NCBI RefSeq assembly: GCF_003946085.1
Contig: NZ_RHOB01000010.1
Location: 1-64,000, forward strand
DNA from: Levilactobacillus angrenensis
GTDB taxonomy: Bacteria > Bacillota > Bacilli > Lactobacillales > Lactobacillaceae
Direction of reading: 5' to 3'
DNA: 64,000 nucleotides
Numbering within the stretch: position 1 is the stretch's first letter; each line of letters starts with the position of its first letter. A program made the position numbers and the translations under genes. The notes under the pieces were generated by a model, which was given only the letters and a program-made list of their open reading frames with translations, was not told where the DNA came from and did not search any database. Positions 43,331-52,755 of the stretch are shown here, piece after piece.

Positions 43331-44500
43331 TTGAAAAATCCGCGTCAATCAGAGTCGGGATTTTCCTGGTTCTATCAACGTTTTTTAAATAATCATATTA
43401 CAATTTTACTGTTAAACGTTTTTCTCTTGTTGCTGGTCTTAAACGAATTGATGCAAAACGCCTGGATCTTGACGCCGGTGTGGAAATTTATTGGCATCAC
43501 CATGCCAGCCATTGTGGTGGCGGGGATTCTCTTCTATGTGCTTGACCCGTTCGTCCACTTCATGGAACGGCGGCTACATTTGCGCACCGGACTGGCCATC
43601 GCGATTGCCATGTTGTTGACGGTGGGCATCATCGTGGCGATTTTCTTCAAACTGATTCCGTTTCTGACTAAACAGACTAGCGGGATCATCGGGGCGTTGC
43701 CGCAGTTTACCAACGACGTGCTCCACAACATCAATCACCTAAACCAGGAGCACCATTGGCTATCTAATAGCAATCTGGCCGACATCAATCAACGGGTCTC
43801 GACTTACTTTTCAAAACGAGGCTTGAACCTGCTGACCGGGACGTTAAGCTCGCTAGGTAACGTGGTCACGACCGTGAGTGACTGGATCATTACGATCATC
43901 ACGGCGCCGCTGGTCTTGTTCTTCATGCTCAAGGACGGCTCGCGGTTCCCCCATTACATCAGCCAAGTCGTGCCCACAGCCTACCGGAGCCGCTTTGTGA
44001 CCATGCTGGACCAAATGAATGTCAAAGTCAGTTCCTACGTGCGGGGGCAACTGACCGTGGCGTTGTGCGTGCTGATCATTTTCACGACCGGCTACTCGAT
44101 CATCGGCCTGCGATACGCGCTACTGATTGGCTTGCTGGCGGGGCCGTTGAACCTGATTCCGTACTTCGGGTCGGCTATCGCGTTAGTGCCGGCGCTCATC
44201 ATTGGCGTCGTCACCAGCCCGTCCATGTTGCTGGGCGTGGTCATCGTGTACTTGATCGAATGGGTCTTGGAAACGCAAGTCCTGTCGCCGCTGATTATGG
44301 GTAACAGCCTGGCCATGCATCCCATCACCATCGTCTTCGTCCTGTTGGCTGGGGGCAAAATGTTCGGCTTGGTCGGCGTCATTTTCGGGGTGCCGGGCTT
44401 TGCCGTGCTCAAGGTGCTGGCCACGACGGCCTTTCAATGGTACCAAGAATACTCGGCGCTCTACCCAGACGTGTTGCCGCCTGATGAGTTGGAACCTTAA
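43331..44500 (+). CDS. AI-2E family transporter (permease)
   Basis: A 389-residue membrane protein with about 7-8 hydrophobic segments and a central soluble stretch. Family markers are GPLNLIPYFGS and EWVLETQVLSPLIMG near the C-terminus. I chose TTG 43331 (MKNPRQ...) because GGGAGGGG ends 6 nt upstream; TTG 43325 abuts that site. Family members include the AI-2 exporter TqsA and sodium/proton antiporters, so the name is not a functional proof. Monocistronic, with a terminator after it. Confidence 0.82.
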   Translation: MKNPRQSESGFSWFYQRFLNNHITILLLNVFLLLLVLNELMQNAWILTPVWKFIGITMPAIVVAGILFYVLDPFVHFMERRLHLRTGLAIAIAMLLTVGIIVAIFFKLIPFLTKQTSGIIGALPQFTNDVLHNINHLNQEHHWLSNSNLADINQRVSTYFSKRGLNLLTGTLSSLGNVVTTVSDWIITIITAPLVLFFMLKDGSRFPHYISQVVPTAYRSRFVTMLDQMNVKVSSYVRGQLTVALCVLIIFTTGYSIIGLRYALLIGLLAGPLNLIPYFGSAIALVPALIIGVVTSPSMLLGVVIVYLIEWVLETQVLSPLIMGNSLAMHPITIVFVLLAGGKMFGLVGVIFGVPGFAVLKVLATTAFQWYQEYSALYPDVLPPDELEP

Positions 44501-44537
44501 CGTTTGATTAATCTGACAATTTTTGCTAAATAACGGC

Positions 44538-44573
44538 GAAAACGGCGTGGCCAGTGCGGTCCCGCCGTTTTTT
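44538..44573 (+). terminator. Terminator of the AI-2E family gene
   Basis: AAAACGGCG / CGCCGTTTT arms with an extended T run. Confidence 0.8.
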
Positions 44574-44669
44574 ACTGGCCGCGGGTCACGTAACTGCCGG
44601 GCAACTTTAAGCTTGGGCAAAGCCGGCTTTGGGATACTCGGAACATGTTACGAAATGGAGGCGACCCAA

Positions 44670-46118
44670 ATGAACTTTTTCAAACGGGCCTGGTTAAATG
44701 TGTGGGCGAAGAAGGGCCGGTCAGTCTTACTGATCCTGGTCTCATCGGCCATCTTAATGTTTGTCCTGGCCGGATTATTGATTCGCAGTGCGGCGGTGAA
44801 GGCCACCGACCAAGCGAAGGCTGATGTTGGGGCGACGGTCACGTTGTCGGCCAACCGCCAAGCGGCGTTTAAGAAGATGCAAAACAGCAGTACGACCAGT
44901 AAGTCTAGTCGACCCAAGATGACGTTGACGCCGGTCAAGCTCAGTGACGCGACGAAAATCTCGCAGCTCAGCAACGTCAAGAGCACGAACGTGACCAGCA
45001 GTACCACGGTCAACGCCAAGTCCTACGATGTGGTCTCGACGAGTAGCGGGATGGGCAGTAGTGGCGGTGGTCCCGGTGGGATGAAAGGCAAGACCAGTAG
45101 CGGCGACACCCAGATCGATGGGGTGACTGCCACGAGTCTGACAACTGATTTTAGCAACAGTCAAAGTAAAATCACCAAGGGCCGGGGCATCACCGCTGCC
45201 GACAAGAATACCAACCACGTGGTCATCGAGAAGAATTTGGCCAGTCAAAACGACTTGAGCGTGGGTGACACGGTGACCGTGAAAAAAACGACTGGGAAGA
45301 AGGCCACGGTCAAGTTGAAGGTCGTGGGCATTTACCGCGCCAGCTCGACGAGTTCCAGCAACGCCGGACCAATGAGCACGGACCCTAGCAACACCATGTA
45401 CACGTCCTACACGCTAGCCAACAGCCTCAAGGGCAGCAAGTACGCCGGCACTGCGGATTCCGTGACGTTTACCGTCAGCAATCCCGCCAAGGTCAGCAGC
45501 GTCAAGGCCGCGGGCAAGAAGCTGATCAACACCAGCAGCTACTCGCTGAGCACGGATGACGCCAGTTACCAAACGGTCAAGGCTTCGATGGCGACTATTG
45601 AAGGCTTTGCCAACAAAATTGTGTGGCTGGTCGCCATTGCCGGTACCATTATCTTGGCCTTGATCGTCATCTTGATGATTCGTGAACGGCGCTTTGAAAT
45701 CGGCGTGCTCCTGTCCCTAGGGGAAGCACGTTGGAAAATCGTTGCCCAGTTCTTCACAGAAATGTTGATGGTCATCGTGGTGGCCGTCGCGATTGCGGGC
45801 GCTGGCGGTAAATTTGTCGGCGACCAGCTGGGGGCCCAACTGGTGGAACAGAGCACTACGAATCAAACGGTTTCGTCGAGCGTCAGCGGTCAGGCTGGTG
45901 GTCAACCAGGTGGCGGCATGAAGGGCGGTAACGGTGGTCCCGGGATGCAACAAACGACGAATACGAAGAAGGCTGCGGATACCAATCTTGACATTCAAGT
46001 GAGTGCCGTGAACTTAGCGGAACTGGGCGGCTTCGGCTTAGCCATCACGTTCTTGTCGATCATGATTGCTTCCGGCGGCATTTTACGACTGGAACCGAAG
46101 AAAGTCTTGATTTCCTAA
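44670..46118 (+). CDS. MacB/FtsX-type ABC permease
   Basis: A 482-residue permease with one N-terminal membrane segment (RSVLLILVSSAILMFVLAG), a large extracellular domain of about 290 residues rich in Ser/Thr/Lys/Gly, and three C-terminal membrane segments, the FtsX layout. Two Gly/Met/Pro-rich patches (SSGGGPGGMKG; GGMKGGNGGPGM) are unusual and may be flexible or metal-binding. ATG 44670 is chosen because GGAGG lies just upstream; the longer in-frame start would add a non-family extension. The ATPase gene follows after 15 nt. Such complexes export peptides or respond to antimicrobial peptides. Confidence 0.82.
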   Translation: MNFFKRAWLNVWAKKGRSVLLILVSSAILMFVLAGLLIRSAAVKATDQAKADVGATVTLSANRQAAFKKMQNSSTTSKSSRPKMTLTPVKLSDATKISQLSNVKSTNVTSSTTVNAKSYDVVSTSSGMGSSGGGPGGMKGKTSSGDTQIDGVTATSLTTDFSNSQSKITKGRGITAADKNTNHVVIEKNLASQNDLSVGDTVTVKKTTGKKATVKLKVVGIYRASSTSSSNAGPMSTDPSNTMYTSYTLANSLKGSKYAGTADSVTFTVSNPAKVSSVKAAGKKLINTSSYSLSTDDASYQTVKASMATIEGFANKIVWLVAIAGTIILALIVILMIRERRFEIGVLLSLGEARWKIVAQFFTEMLMVIVVAVAIAGAGGKFVGDQLGAQLVEQSTTNQTVSSSVSGQAGGQPGGGMKGGNGGPGMQQTTNTKKAADTNLDIQVSAVNLAELGGFGLAITFLSIMIASGGILRLEPKKVLIS

Positions 46119-46133
46119 GGAGGACGATGATAG

Positions 46134-46793
46134 ATGTTAAAAACAACTGGATTAGGCTACTGGTACCAAGATGAAACAAATCCCTTGTTTCAAGACATTG
46201 ATTTAACGTTTGAAGACGGCCAATCCTACGCCATTCTCGGCCATTCTGGAACAGGGAAGACCACGTTTCTGTCGCTGGTCGCCGGGTTGGACAAGCCCAA
46301 AGCCGGGGATATTTGGCTGGGCGAACGGTCACTGAAACAGATCGGCCTGACCAACTACCGGCGCCACAACGTTTCCATCGTGTTTCAGGCCTACAACCTG
46401 TTCACTTACATGTCGCCGCTGAACAATCTCTTGACGGCCATGGCCATCACGGGCGCGGAACATGCGGGGGACAAGTATTTTGCCAAACGAACGCTCAATG
46501 CGCTGGGAATTGGCGAAGACCTGGTCGAGCGCAACGTTCAACACCTCTCAGGGGGCCAGCAACAGCGAGTGGCGATTGCCCGGGCAATGGCTTGCGATGC
46601 GCCGTTAGTGGTGGCAGACGAGCCTACAGGGAACCTAGACGAGGACAATACCAAAGAGGTCATCGACCAGTTCCAGCAGCTGGCGCATCAGCAAAATAAA
46701 TGCGTGATCATCGTGACCCACGAACCAGACGTGGCGGCTCGGTGTGACCACCAGTATCGCTTGGAAAACAAGCAGTTCGTGAAATTGGCGTAA
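46134..46793 (+). CDS. ABC transporter ATPase (MacB/LolD-type)
   Basis: A 219-residue ATPase with Walker [10 protein letters not shown], signature LSGGQQQR, Walker [14 protein letters not shown] and H-loop VTHEPDVA. The GNLD after Walker B is the hallmark of ATPases that pair with FtsX-like permeases. A strong site, AAGGAGG, precedes the ATG. It forms one transporter with the preceding permease. No sensor kinase adjoins, so inducing conditions are unknown. Confidence 0.9.
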   Translation: MLKTTGLGYWYQDETNPLFQDIDLTFEDGQSYAILGHSGTGKTTFLSLVAGLDKPKAGDIWLGERSLKQIGLTNYRRHNVSIVFQAYNLFTYMSPLNNLLTAMAITGAEHAGDKYFAKRTLNALGIGEDLVERNVQHLSGGQQQRVAIARAMACDAPLVVADEPTGNLDEDNTKEVIDQFQQLAHQQNKCVIIVTHEPDVAARCDHQYRLENKQFVKLA

Positions 46794-47107
46794 ACTAGCG
46801 CTGTCGACAAGTGATAGTCATCAATGAAACTGTGTTGAATCAGCTTTGACAGAACAGGCCACTGATTCTGTGGACTACGCCTGCCATCACTGGTAAGCAC
46901 TATAGCGGACGGTAGGCGACTAGTAGCCACAACGTTACTGAGACAATCTGTGTGCTGACCTGGAACCATCCCCGTTTCACGCTGAAACATGGTGGAACGG
47001 GGATGGCTTTGGTGTGATTAGTCGTAAGCGATAGATTAAACCTGTATTTTTTAAAATTACGTGTTACACTGATCACTGTTGAATACTAATCAAAGAAGGT
47101 CGATGAC
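46794..47107. other. Intergenic gap with MITE scrap and promoter
   Basis: Around 46905-46930 TAGCGGACGGTAGGCGACTAGTAG resembles the MITE right-end block, a small relic. GGTTCCATCCCC-type and CCGTTTCACGCT...GTGGAACGGGGATGG sequences (46965-47006) form a hairpin. TGTTACACT (47062-47070) is an extended -10 for the next gene. Confidence 0.4.
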
Positions 47108-48502
47108 ATGACAGTTTTTAGTGCTTACGCTGATGAAGACATCACAGCGTTCCTGAAAGAACAAGTCAAGGACGGTACCGTGGCGACAGACGAGCAGACG
47201 TTGAAGAAGCAATCCTTCAATCCCAATGCTTCTGGCGGGGAAAGCGGGCTGGCCCGAGCATTCGTTGAAGTGGCCAGTGTGGCTGACATCCAAGGAGTCT
47301 TGCGCACGGCGCGGAAATTTCACATCGCCGTGGTGCCGCAAACCACGTTTAGCAGTACGGTGATTGGCTCTGACGGTATTGCCGGCGCCATTATCTTGTC
47401 GACGCGGAAGATGAATCAGATTTTGGAAATCAACAAGGAAGATTCCGTGGCGGTCGTCCAACCCGGCGTGGTGAACGGCGATTTGGACCAAGCAGCCCGG
47501 AAACAAGGGTTGTTCTACGCACCAGATCCTGGTTCTAAGCCATTTTCGTCCATTGGCGGCAATGTCTCGACCAATGCCGGCGGGATGAGCACCGTGCGTT
47601 TCGGCGCCACCAAGGATAATGTGTTGGGACTGAAGGCTGTGTTGGCAGATGGCCGCACGATTACGCTGGGTGGCCGGACACTGAAACAAGCCTTTGGCTA
47701 TGACCTCACGCAACTGTTCGTGGGCTCTGAAGGCACTCTGGGCATCATTTACGAGGTCACGGTCAAATTGATGCCAATTCCGCTAGGCAAGTCCGTCATG
47801 GGCGTGGCCTTCTTCAAGGACATGGGCGCCTTGGCCGGCGGGGTGACAGCTATCCGCATGTCTGGGGTCTACCCGACGATGCTGGAAGCCTTGGATGGCA
47901 ACACAGTCAAGGCCTTGGACCGTTACGAACACACGCACTACGCCGATAACAGCGGCTCGATGCTGATTTTCCGATTAGACGGTAGTAGTGACGAAAGTGT
48001 GGGCGTCTTGAACGATCTGCTGGCAAAGCACGATGCGCAAAACGTTCAGGTCACCACGGACCCAACCGAACAAGCCGGACTGGAAAAGTTGCGGCAAGAC
48101 ATGTTGCCAGCCGTCTTCGCGGGGAACAATCACCTGATGGAAGACATGGCTATGCCGCTGTCCAAGCTGGCACCGATGATGGACTTCTTACAAGACCTCG
48201 GCAAGAAGCTGGGGATTACGATCTATACGGCCGGCCATGCTGGTGACGGCAACGTGCACCCGACCTACACCTGGTCAGCGGATGAAGACGAAGTGCCCGC
48301 AGTAATCATCGAAGCCCTACGGCAAACGTTCTGGAAGACGCTGGAAATGGGCGGCACGATTTCTGGGGAACACGCCGTCGGGATGGTCAAGAATCAATGG
48401 AACAACCCCGAATTAGGCGAAACAGTCGACCTGTTGCAGCACCAAATCAAGACGCTGTTTGACCCCATGAACCTCTTGAACCCGAAACGCAAGATTGATT
48501 AA
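47108..48502 (+). CDS. FAD-linked oxidase (GlcD/D-lactate dehydrogenase family)
   Basis: A 464-residue flavoprotein. The N-terminal FAD-binding PCMH domain (VVPQTTFSSTVIGSDGIAGAIILSTRKMNQIL; PGSKPFSSIGGNVSTNAGGMSTVRFG) is followed by the FAD-linked oxidase C-terminal domain. The latter includes AGHAGDGNVHPTY, with metal-binding His, and SGEHAVGMVKN. The family oxidises 2-hydroxy acids such as D-lactate or glycolate. The ATG follows AGAAGG. Monocistronic. D-lactate is the likeliest substrate in a lactobacillus, but this is inference. Confidence 0.88.
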   Translation: MTVFSAYADEDITAFLKEQVKDGTVATDEQTLKKQSFNPNASGGESGLARAFVEVASVADIQGVLRTARKFHIAVVPQTTFSSTVIGSDGIAGAIILSTRKMNQILEINKEDSVAVVQPGVVNGDLDQAARKQGLFYAPDPGSKPFSSIGGNVSTNAGGMSTVRFGATKDNVLGLKAVLADGRTITLGGRTLKQAFGYDLTQLFVGSEGTLGIIYEVTVKLMPIPLGKSVMGVAFFKDMGALAGGVTAIRMSGVYPTMLEALDGNTVKALDRYEHTHYADNSGSMLIFRLDGSSDESVGVLNDLLAKHDAQNVQVTTDPTEQAGLEKLRQDMLPAVFAGNNHLMEDMAMPLSKLAPMMDFLQDLGKKLGITIYTAGHAGDGNVHPTYTWSADEDEVPAVIIEALRQTFWKTLEMGGTISGEHAVGMVKNQWNNPELGETVDLLQHQIKTLFDPMNLLNPKRKID

Positions 48503-48529
48503 AATAACGCTGTGTTCGACACAACGGAA

Positions 48530-48573
48530 GCGCTAAGCCTACTGGTGAAAGCCAGGGGTCTGGCGCTTTTTTT
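48530..48573 (+). terminator. Terminator of the FAD-oxidase gene
   Basis: AAGCGCTAAGCC and GTCTGGCGCTT arms with a smaller internal stem, followed by seven T. Confidence 0.75.
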
Positions 48574-48574
48574 A

Positions 48575-48615
48575 TGAAACAAGCGGTTGTTTCAATCGCC
48601 ACGCAATTGTTTCAC
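48575..48615. promoter_or_regulatory. Operator-like palindrome upstream of the glucosidase
   Basis: TGAAACAA-GCGG-TTGTTTCA (48575-48594) is a perfect 8+8 inverted repeat. A third TTGTTTCA lies at 48608-48615. A possible -10, TACAAT, is near 48685. This looks like a LacI-family or similar sugar-regulator site; the regulator is not in the window. Confidence 0.5.
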
Positions 48616-48761
48616 TGGAAAATAGCTACGGTCCGCTGAGCATAAAGTTTGCGAAATCAGCCGACAAAATAGATAATTATTGTTACAATTGGAGCCGGAT
48701 ACAATCCCGGAAGATGACTGATCACAACCGGTTACAATTTAGCAGTGAAAGGAAGACAGCA

Positions 48762-50402
48762 ATGGCTGACGCACAGTGGTGGCAACACGCGGTGGGGTAT
48801 GAAATTTACCCGCAAAGTTTCTTTGATAGCAACCATGATGGTGTGGGCGATTTGCCCGGCATCCAAACAAAAATCTCTTACTTAACCTCCCTGGGTGTCG
48901 ACTTTGTTTGGCTGTCCGCATTTTACCCCTCCGGTCAGGTGGACAGTGGTTATGACGTGACGGATTACCGCGGCATTGACCCCCAATACGGCACCTTGGC
49001 GGACTTTACCGCGCTGGTCACGGCGTTTCACGCGGCCAATATCAAAGTGGTGATCGACTTGGCGTTGAACCATACGTCCAGTCAACACCCGTGGTTCCAG
49101 GCTGCTGTCCAGGATCCGGCCAGCCCTTATCATGATTACTACGTCTGGCGGCCAGCGACGGCCACGACGGTTCCTAACAATTGGGAATCCATTTTCGGCG
49201 GGTCAGCCTGGACCTATGTGCCCGCCGTGGACGCGGCCTATCTGCATACCTTTGCGGAAGACCAACCCGATTTGAACTGGGAAAACTCGGCCGTTCGTCG
49301 TGAAATGGCAGCCACGATTCAGTGGTGGGCTGACCGGGGAATCGATGGGGTGCGATTAGATGGCGTCACGCATTTGAAAAAGCGCCAGGACTTCGCTAAC
49401 GTCGGGCATCCGCGGATGGACTACTATCAAGATGTGGCGGGAACAGACGTGTTCTTAGCCGCACTCAAGCCGGTGCTGACCCGTAACCAGTTGTTCGTGA
49501 TCGGCGAAGCGGGTGGCATTGATATGCCCACCGCGCAACGCTGGCTCGACCCGCAACAAGGGTTCTTCGACCTCCTGCTAGAATTTGATCACGTGCACTT
49601 CTGGGAAAAGGCTGAACCGAAGCTACCAGTTGCAGCGTTACGCGCGACCCTCTCCAAGTGGCAATTTGGCTTGGAAAAGAGTGGTGGCTGGAACGCTTTG
49701 TTCATTGAAAATCATGATTTACCACGTGCTGTTTCATACTATGGCAACGCGACCGATTACCGTCGCCGTTCCGCTAAGGCATTGGCGTTGTGGTATCTGT
49801 TGATGAAGGGAACCCCGTTTATTTATCAAGGACAAGAACTAGGGTTGCCGAATGCTGGCTTCACGCAAATCAGTCAGTATCGCGACCTGGATAGTCGCCT
49901 GTATTACCAGCAACAACGTGCTGCTGGAGTACCGGCCAAACAGGTTCTGGCGCAACTGGCCATGGGTAGCCGGGACAACGCCCGGACGCCCATGCCGTGG
50001 ACCCATCAACAGTACGGGGGCTTTTCCGACCACGAACCGTGGATCCAATTGGCCCCCGGCACGGACCAAATCAATGTGGAACGTGAAAGTCACGACCCAC
50101 ATTCCGTGCTGACGTTTTACCAGCAGCTGATTCGGCTGAAAAAGTCTGTTCCAGCCTTGGAACAAGGGCGGTATGAATTGATCGATACGCGCGATGACCA
50201 GCTATACGTTTACCGGCGGACTTTGAACGGGGACAACTGGCTAGTCGTTGTGAATATGAGCAATCAGGTCGCGACGACGCAGGAATTTGATTTGACGACG
50301 AGTGAACTCATTTTCACCAACACCGAAGTGGACGCGGACTCGGATGACTTGGAAATTCATCCTTGGGAGGCCCGGTTGTATCACTTACGAAAATTAGAGT
50401 AG
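48762..50402 (+). CDS. GH13 alpha-glucosidase (oligo-1,6-glucosidase type)
   Basis: A 546-residue cytoplasmic glucosidase. GH13 conserved regions are VIDLALNHTS, GVRLDGVTHL (nucleophile Asp), VIGEAGG (acid Glu) and FIENHDLPRA (stabilising Asp). Then come FIYQGQELGLPN and a small C-terminal beta domain. The loop HPWFQAAVQDPASPYHDYYVW is typical of the oligo-1,6-glucosidase/dextran glucosidase group. ATG 48762 behind AAGGAAG starts the protein at WWQHAVGYEIYPQSF as in the family; the earlier in-frame start overlaps the promoter. Likely hydrolyses isomalto-oligosaccharides. Confidence 0.9.
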   Translation: MADAQWWQHAVGYEIYPQSFFDSNHDGVGDLPGIQTKISYLTSLGVDFVWLSAFYPSGQVDSGYDVTDYRGIDPQYGTLADFTALVTAFHAANIKVVIDLALNHTSSQHPWFQAAVQDPASPYHDYYVWRPATATTVPNNWESIFGGSAWTYVPAVDAAYLHTFAEDQPDLNWENSAVRREMAATIQWWADRGIDGVRLDGVTHLKKRQDFANVGHPRMDYYQDVAGTDVFLAALKPVLTRNQLFVIGEAGGIDMPTAQRWLDPQQGFFDLLLEFDHVHFWEKAEPKLPVAALRATLSKWQFGLEKSGGWNALFIENHDLPRAVSYYGNATDYRRRSAKALALWYLLMKGTPFIYQGQELGLPNAGFTQISQYRDLDSRLYYQQQRAAGVPAKQVLAQLAMGSRDNARTPMPWTHQQYGGFSDHEPWIQLAPGTDQINVERESHDPHSVLTFYQQLIRLKKSVPALEQGRYELIDTRDDQLYVYRRTLNGDNWLVVVNMSNQVATTQEFDLTTSELIFTNTEVDADSDDLEIHPWEARLYHLRKLE

Positions 50403-50426
50403 GTTGAAAAAACAAGTGAAACACGC

Positions 50427-50457
50427 GGAACCGAATGCAACTCCTCGGTTCCCTTTT
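50427..50457 (+). terminator. Terminator of the glucosidase gene
   Basis: GGAACCGA / TCGGTTCC arms with a 10-nt loop, followed by CTTTTT. Confidence 0.8.
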
Positions 50458-50585
50458 TACATGGTAAACTTTTTTATTAAATTGTGGTTTTCTGCTTGCA
50501 TTTCAGCAAGTTGTTCTTTATTATTAAATGTATAGATATTTCTATGGGGTCAACCATTTTGCGTATTGCTAGTCGTGTTAACTAT

Positions 50586-50597
50586 CTAACCGGTTAG
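50586..50597. promoter_or_regulatory. MarR operator candidate
   Basis: The perfect 12-bp palindrome CTAACCGGTTAG lies 30 bp before the MarR start codon, where a repressor would block its own transcription. Confidence 0.5.
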
Positions 50598-50626
50598 CAA
50601 AGTGAAGATAAGGATATGATAATACT

Positions 50627-51094
50627 ATGAAGAGTAAGGTCGTTCATGCGGAAAGTTTCTTTGAATCTTTCATGGAGTTGAAACGTGAATTAGAAAAAGC
50701 AGCAACCCGATTCCAACGAACCATGGGGATTTCAGTGGATCAATATGCGATTTTACACCATATTTTGGAGAACCCAGGGAAGCTGACCTCTGCCACTGTC
50801 GCTGATAGTCGCGGCATTTCGCGGGCAGCCGTTTCCCGGGGGATTTCCCAGCTGATTCGTCGGGGCTATGTGGTCCAGAGCTACCAAAGTTCTGACCGGC
50901 GAGTTCGCCCACTGTCGTTAACGGCAAGTGGTGAACAGTTGGAAATCAAGTGTCACGAGGCGTTGAACACCGCCGCTGACACCATGAGCCAAGTCACATT
51001 GGATGACAGTGGCAGTCAATACACAGTTGGTCAGTTGACCAAGATGTTAAGTGCGTTGACAGCCAAGGAAGCTCCTGAGGACCAGAAAGAGTAA
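50627..51094 (+). CDS. MarR-family regulator
   Basis: A 155-residue winged-helix protein. The N-terminal dimer helices are followed by the helix-turn-helix SATVADSRGISRAAVSRGISQLIRRGYV and the wing with DRRVRPLSLTASGEQ, the usual MarR D-x-R pattern. Monocistronic between two terminators, with a palindrome at its promoter. No effector or target gene adjoins it; the CorA gene downstream has its own promoter region. Confidence 0.88.
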   Translation: MKSKVVHAESFFESFMELKRELEKAATRFQRTMGISVDQYAILHHILENPGKLTSATVADSRGISRAAVSRGISQLIRRGYVVQSYQSSDRRVRPLSLTASGEQLEIKCHEALNTAADTMSQVTLDDSGSQYTVGQLTKMLSALTAKEAPEDQKE

Positions 51095-51115
51095 AACGAT
51101 TTATAGTTTAATGCC

Positions 51116-51151
51116 AGAGAATTAGTCGAACGCGACTAATTCTCTTTTTTT
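51116..51151 (+). terminator. Terminator of the MarR gene
   Basis: Perfect AGAGAATTAGTCG / CGACTAATTCTCT hairpin with a 4-nt loop and a T run. Confidence 0.95.
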
Positions 51152-51295
51152 AGCCAGATTAAAAAAGGTGTGAGAATCGTATTTTGACGGCTTTTTCCGT
51201 TTAAATTGACGATGATTAACCACTCAAAAATTCCGCCGCTTTTTTAAAAGGACGTGGTACACTGGACGTAACGATGGCAGAGAAGAGGAAATCCC

Positions 51296-52213
51296 ATGAT
51301 TGTCGAGAGAAAAATTGGAACGGGTGAGCAAAATCTAGTCTGGGTCATGGCCATGATCGAAGACGACAGTGACAAGGACGCCCTGCAGGTCACGTACGGA
51401 TTGACCGATGAAATTTTGACTTACGTGACCGACGTGAACGAGCGGTCCCACTATGACCGCGATGAGTACTTGAATACGCAACTGTTCGTGTTGCACGTGC
51501 CGGTCGTGGTCGACCAGGTGTCGCAACGCTATATCACGCGGCCCGTGACCTTTTTGTTGAAGGGCAATCAGGTCTTTTCCATCACTACCAAACGGACCCA
51601 GTGGGTGAATCAGACGCTGAGTGAGCGGATGAAACTGAAACAAATTTCAGATACCAATGAATTCATGTTGATTGGGCTGTTCATTTTGTTCGACCAGTTC
51701 ATTCCCCCGATTCGTAAGATCAATGCGGAACAAAATCGCTTGGACAAGCAACTGAATCAGTCTCCCGACAACAAGGACCTGATTGCGTTGTCCAACTTAC
51801 AACAGAGTCTGGCCTACTTCGTGAGTGCCACCCGCAACAACGCGATGATGGTGGTCAACCTGAGCAGTACGCCCTTTGGCAAGCAACTGTCGGATAAGAA
51901 TGCGGAACACCTCGCCGACGCCGTAATCGAAGCGCGACAAACCTCTGAAATGACGGCGATTGAGGCGGATGTTGTTGACCGTATTTCGAATACGTTTAAT
52001 AATGTGTTGAACAATAACCTGAACGACACCATGAAGTTCTTGACGATTTGGTCGCTGGTCTTGACGATTCCCACGATTATCACCGGATTCTACGGGATGA
52101 ACGTGAAACTACCATTTGCCAACGACGCCATTTCGTGGATCTTCACGGTGGCGATGATGCTGGGCATCATGGGTGTGGTGGCATTGATGCTGCGGCACCG
52201 GCATTTCTGGTAG
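51296..52213 (+). CDS. corA: CorA-family magnesium transporter
   Basis: A 305-residue protein with a long cytoplasmic N-terminal domain and two C-terminal membrane segments. The selectivity motif Gly-Met-Asn appears as GFYGMNVKLPFA between them. The long stalk helix precedes IWSLVLTIPTIITGF. The C-terminus ends in a short basic tail (LRHRHFW). Forms a pentameric Mg2+ (or Co2+/Ni2+) channel. A -10-like TGGTACACT stands near 51255-51263 and AGAGGA before the ATG. Confidence 0.92.
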   Translation: MIVERKIGTGEQNLVWVMAMIEDDSDKDALQVTYGLTDEILTYVTDVNERSHYDRDEYLNTQLFVLHVPVVVDQVSQRYITRPVTFLLKGNQVFSITTKRTQWVNQTLSERMKLKQISDTNEFMLIGLFILFDQFIPPIRKINAEQNRLDKQLNQSPDNKDLIALSNLQQSLAYFVSATRNNAMMVVNLSSTPFGKQLSDKNAEHLADAVIEARQTSEMTAIEADVVDRISNTFNNVLNNNLNDTMKFLTIWSLVLTIPTIITGFYGMNVKLPFANDAISWIFTVAMMLGIMGVVALMLRHRHFW

Positions 52214-52227
52214 AAACAGGCATGAAA

Positions 52228-52578
52228 CTGAAGGTTGAAAGATGAAAATCAGCTAGAAGTATTGTCACCACGCGGCTCGTGGCGTAGAAAATAGTCGTTT
52301 ACAGCTTCGTAGTTTGAGCTGGCCGCCTGCCGTCCGCCAACTATGGGTTGGAACGCGGTGGGCGGACCGGACCGAGCCTGAAAAGCGGTCTCGGCCTCGC
52401 TTTGAGCCGGAAACCCGCGTCTCAAAGACGCCAGTTGCCTAAGCGGCATGAACCGCGCCGCTTAGGCAACTCCCACGGCGGAACCCTGGCTGACGCAGGC
52501 CCTGGTTTCACTAGTTTCTGGTGGACAAAACGCTGTTGCTCCGGGAGTCAGGACATTAATTCAATTTTCAACTTTTAG
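52228..52578 (-). repeat. MITE-like repeat copy R6 (internally deleted, perfect target duplication)
   Basis: Ends CTGAAGGTTGAAAG (52228) and TTTTCAACTTTTAG (52578), flanked on both sides by CATGAAA (52221-52227 and 52579-52585). Only the right-end and left-end parts of the family sequence remain, joined after the CTAAGCGGCATGAACCG stem, giving 351 bp. The intact duplication shows insertion as a discrete mobile unit. Confidence 0.9.
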
Positions 52579-52596
52579 CATGAAACAAAATAACTT

Positions 52597-52634
52597 TTGT
52601 AGAGCTTGGGCCCAACTGCCTAGGCTCTTTTTTT
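52597..52634 (+). terminator. Terminator downstream of corA and R6
   Basis: AGAGCTTGGGC / GCCTAGGCTCT hairpin with seven T. It ends plus-strand transcription before the pyruvate oxidase promoter. Confidence 0.8.
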
Positions 52635-52738
52635 CACGTTAATGTGACGTTCAACCCTAATGCTCACCAGCTAATCGTATTTGTTTCAAAGCTCCCAATG
52701 CCAGGCCAGACAAGTAACCGCTAACAAGTGCAATAAAT

Positions 52739-52755
52739 CACTTACTAAAAGTAAG
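52739..52755. promoter_or_regulatory. Operator-like inverted repeat upstream of pyruvate oxidase
   Basis: ACTTAC-TAAAA-GTAAGT, a perfect 6+6 inverted repeat about 115 bp before the start codon, in the likely promoter region. Confidence 0.45.

Noticed and set aside
47090-47713. 207-codon minus-strand frame opposite the FAD oxidase
   Set aside because: Fully antisense to a clear enzyme gene and without start signals or family features.
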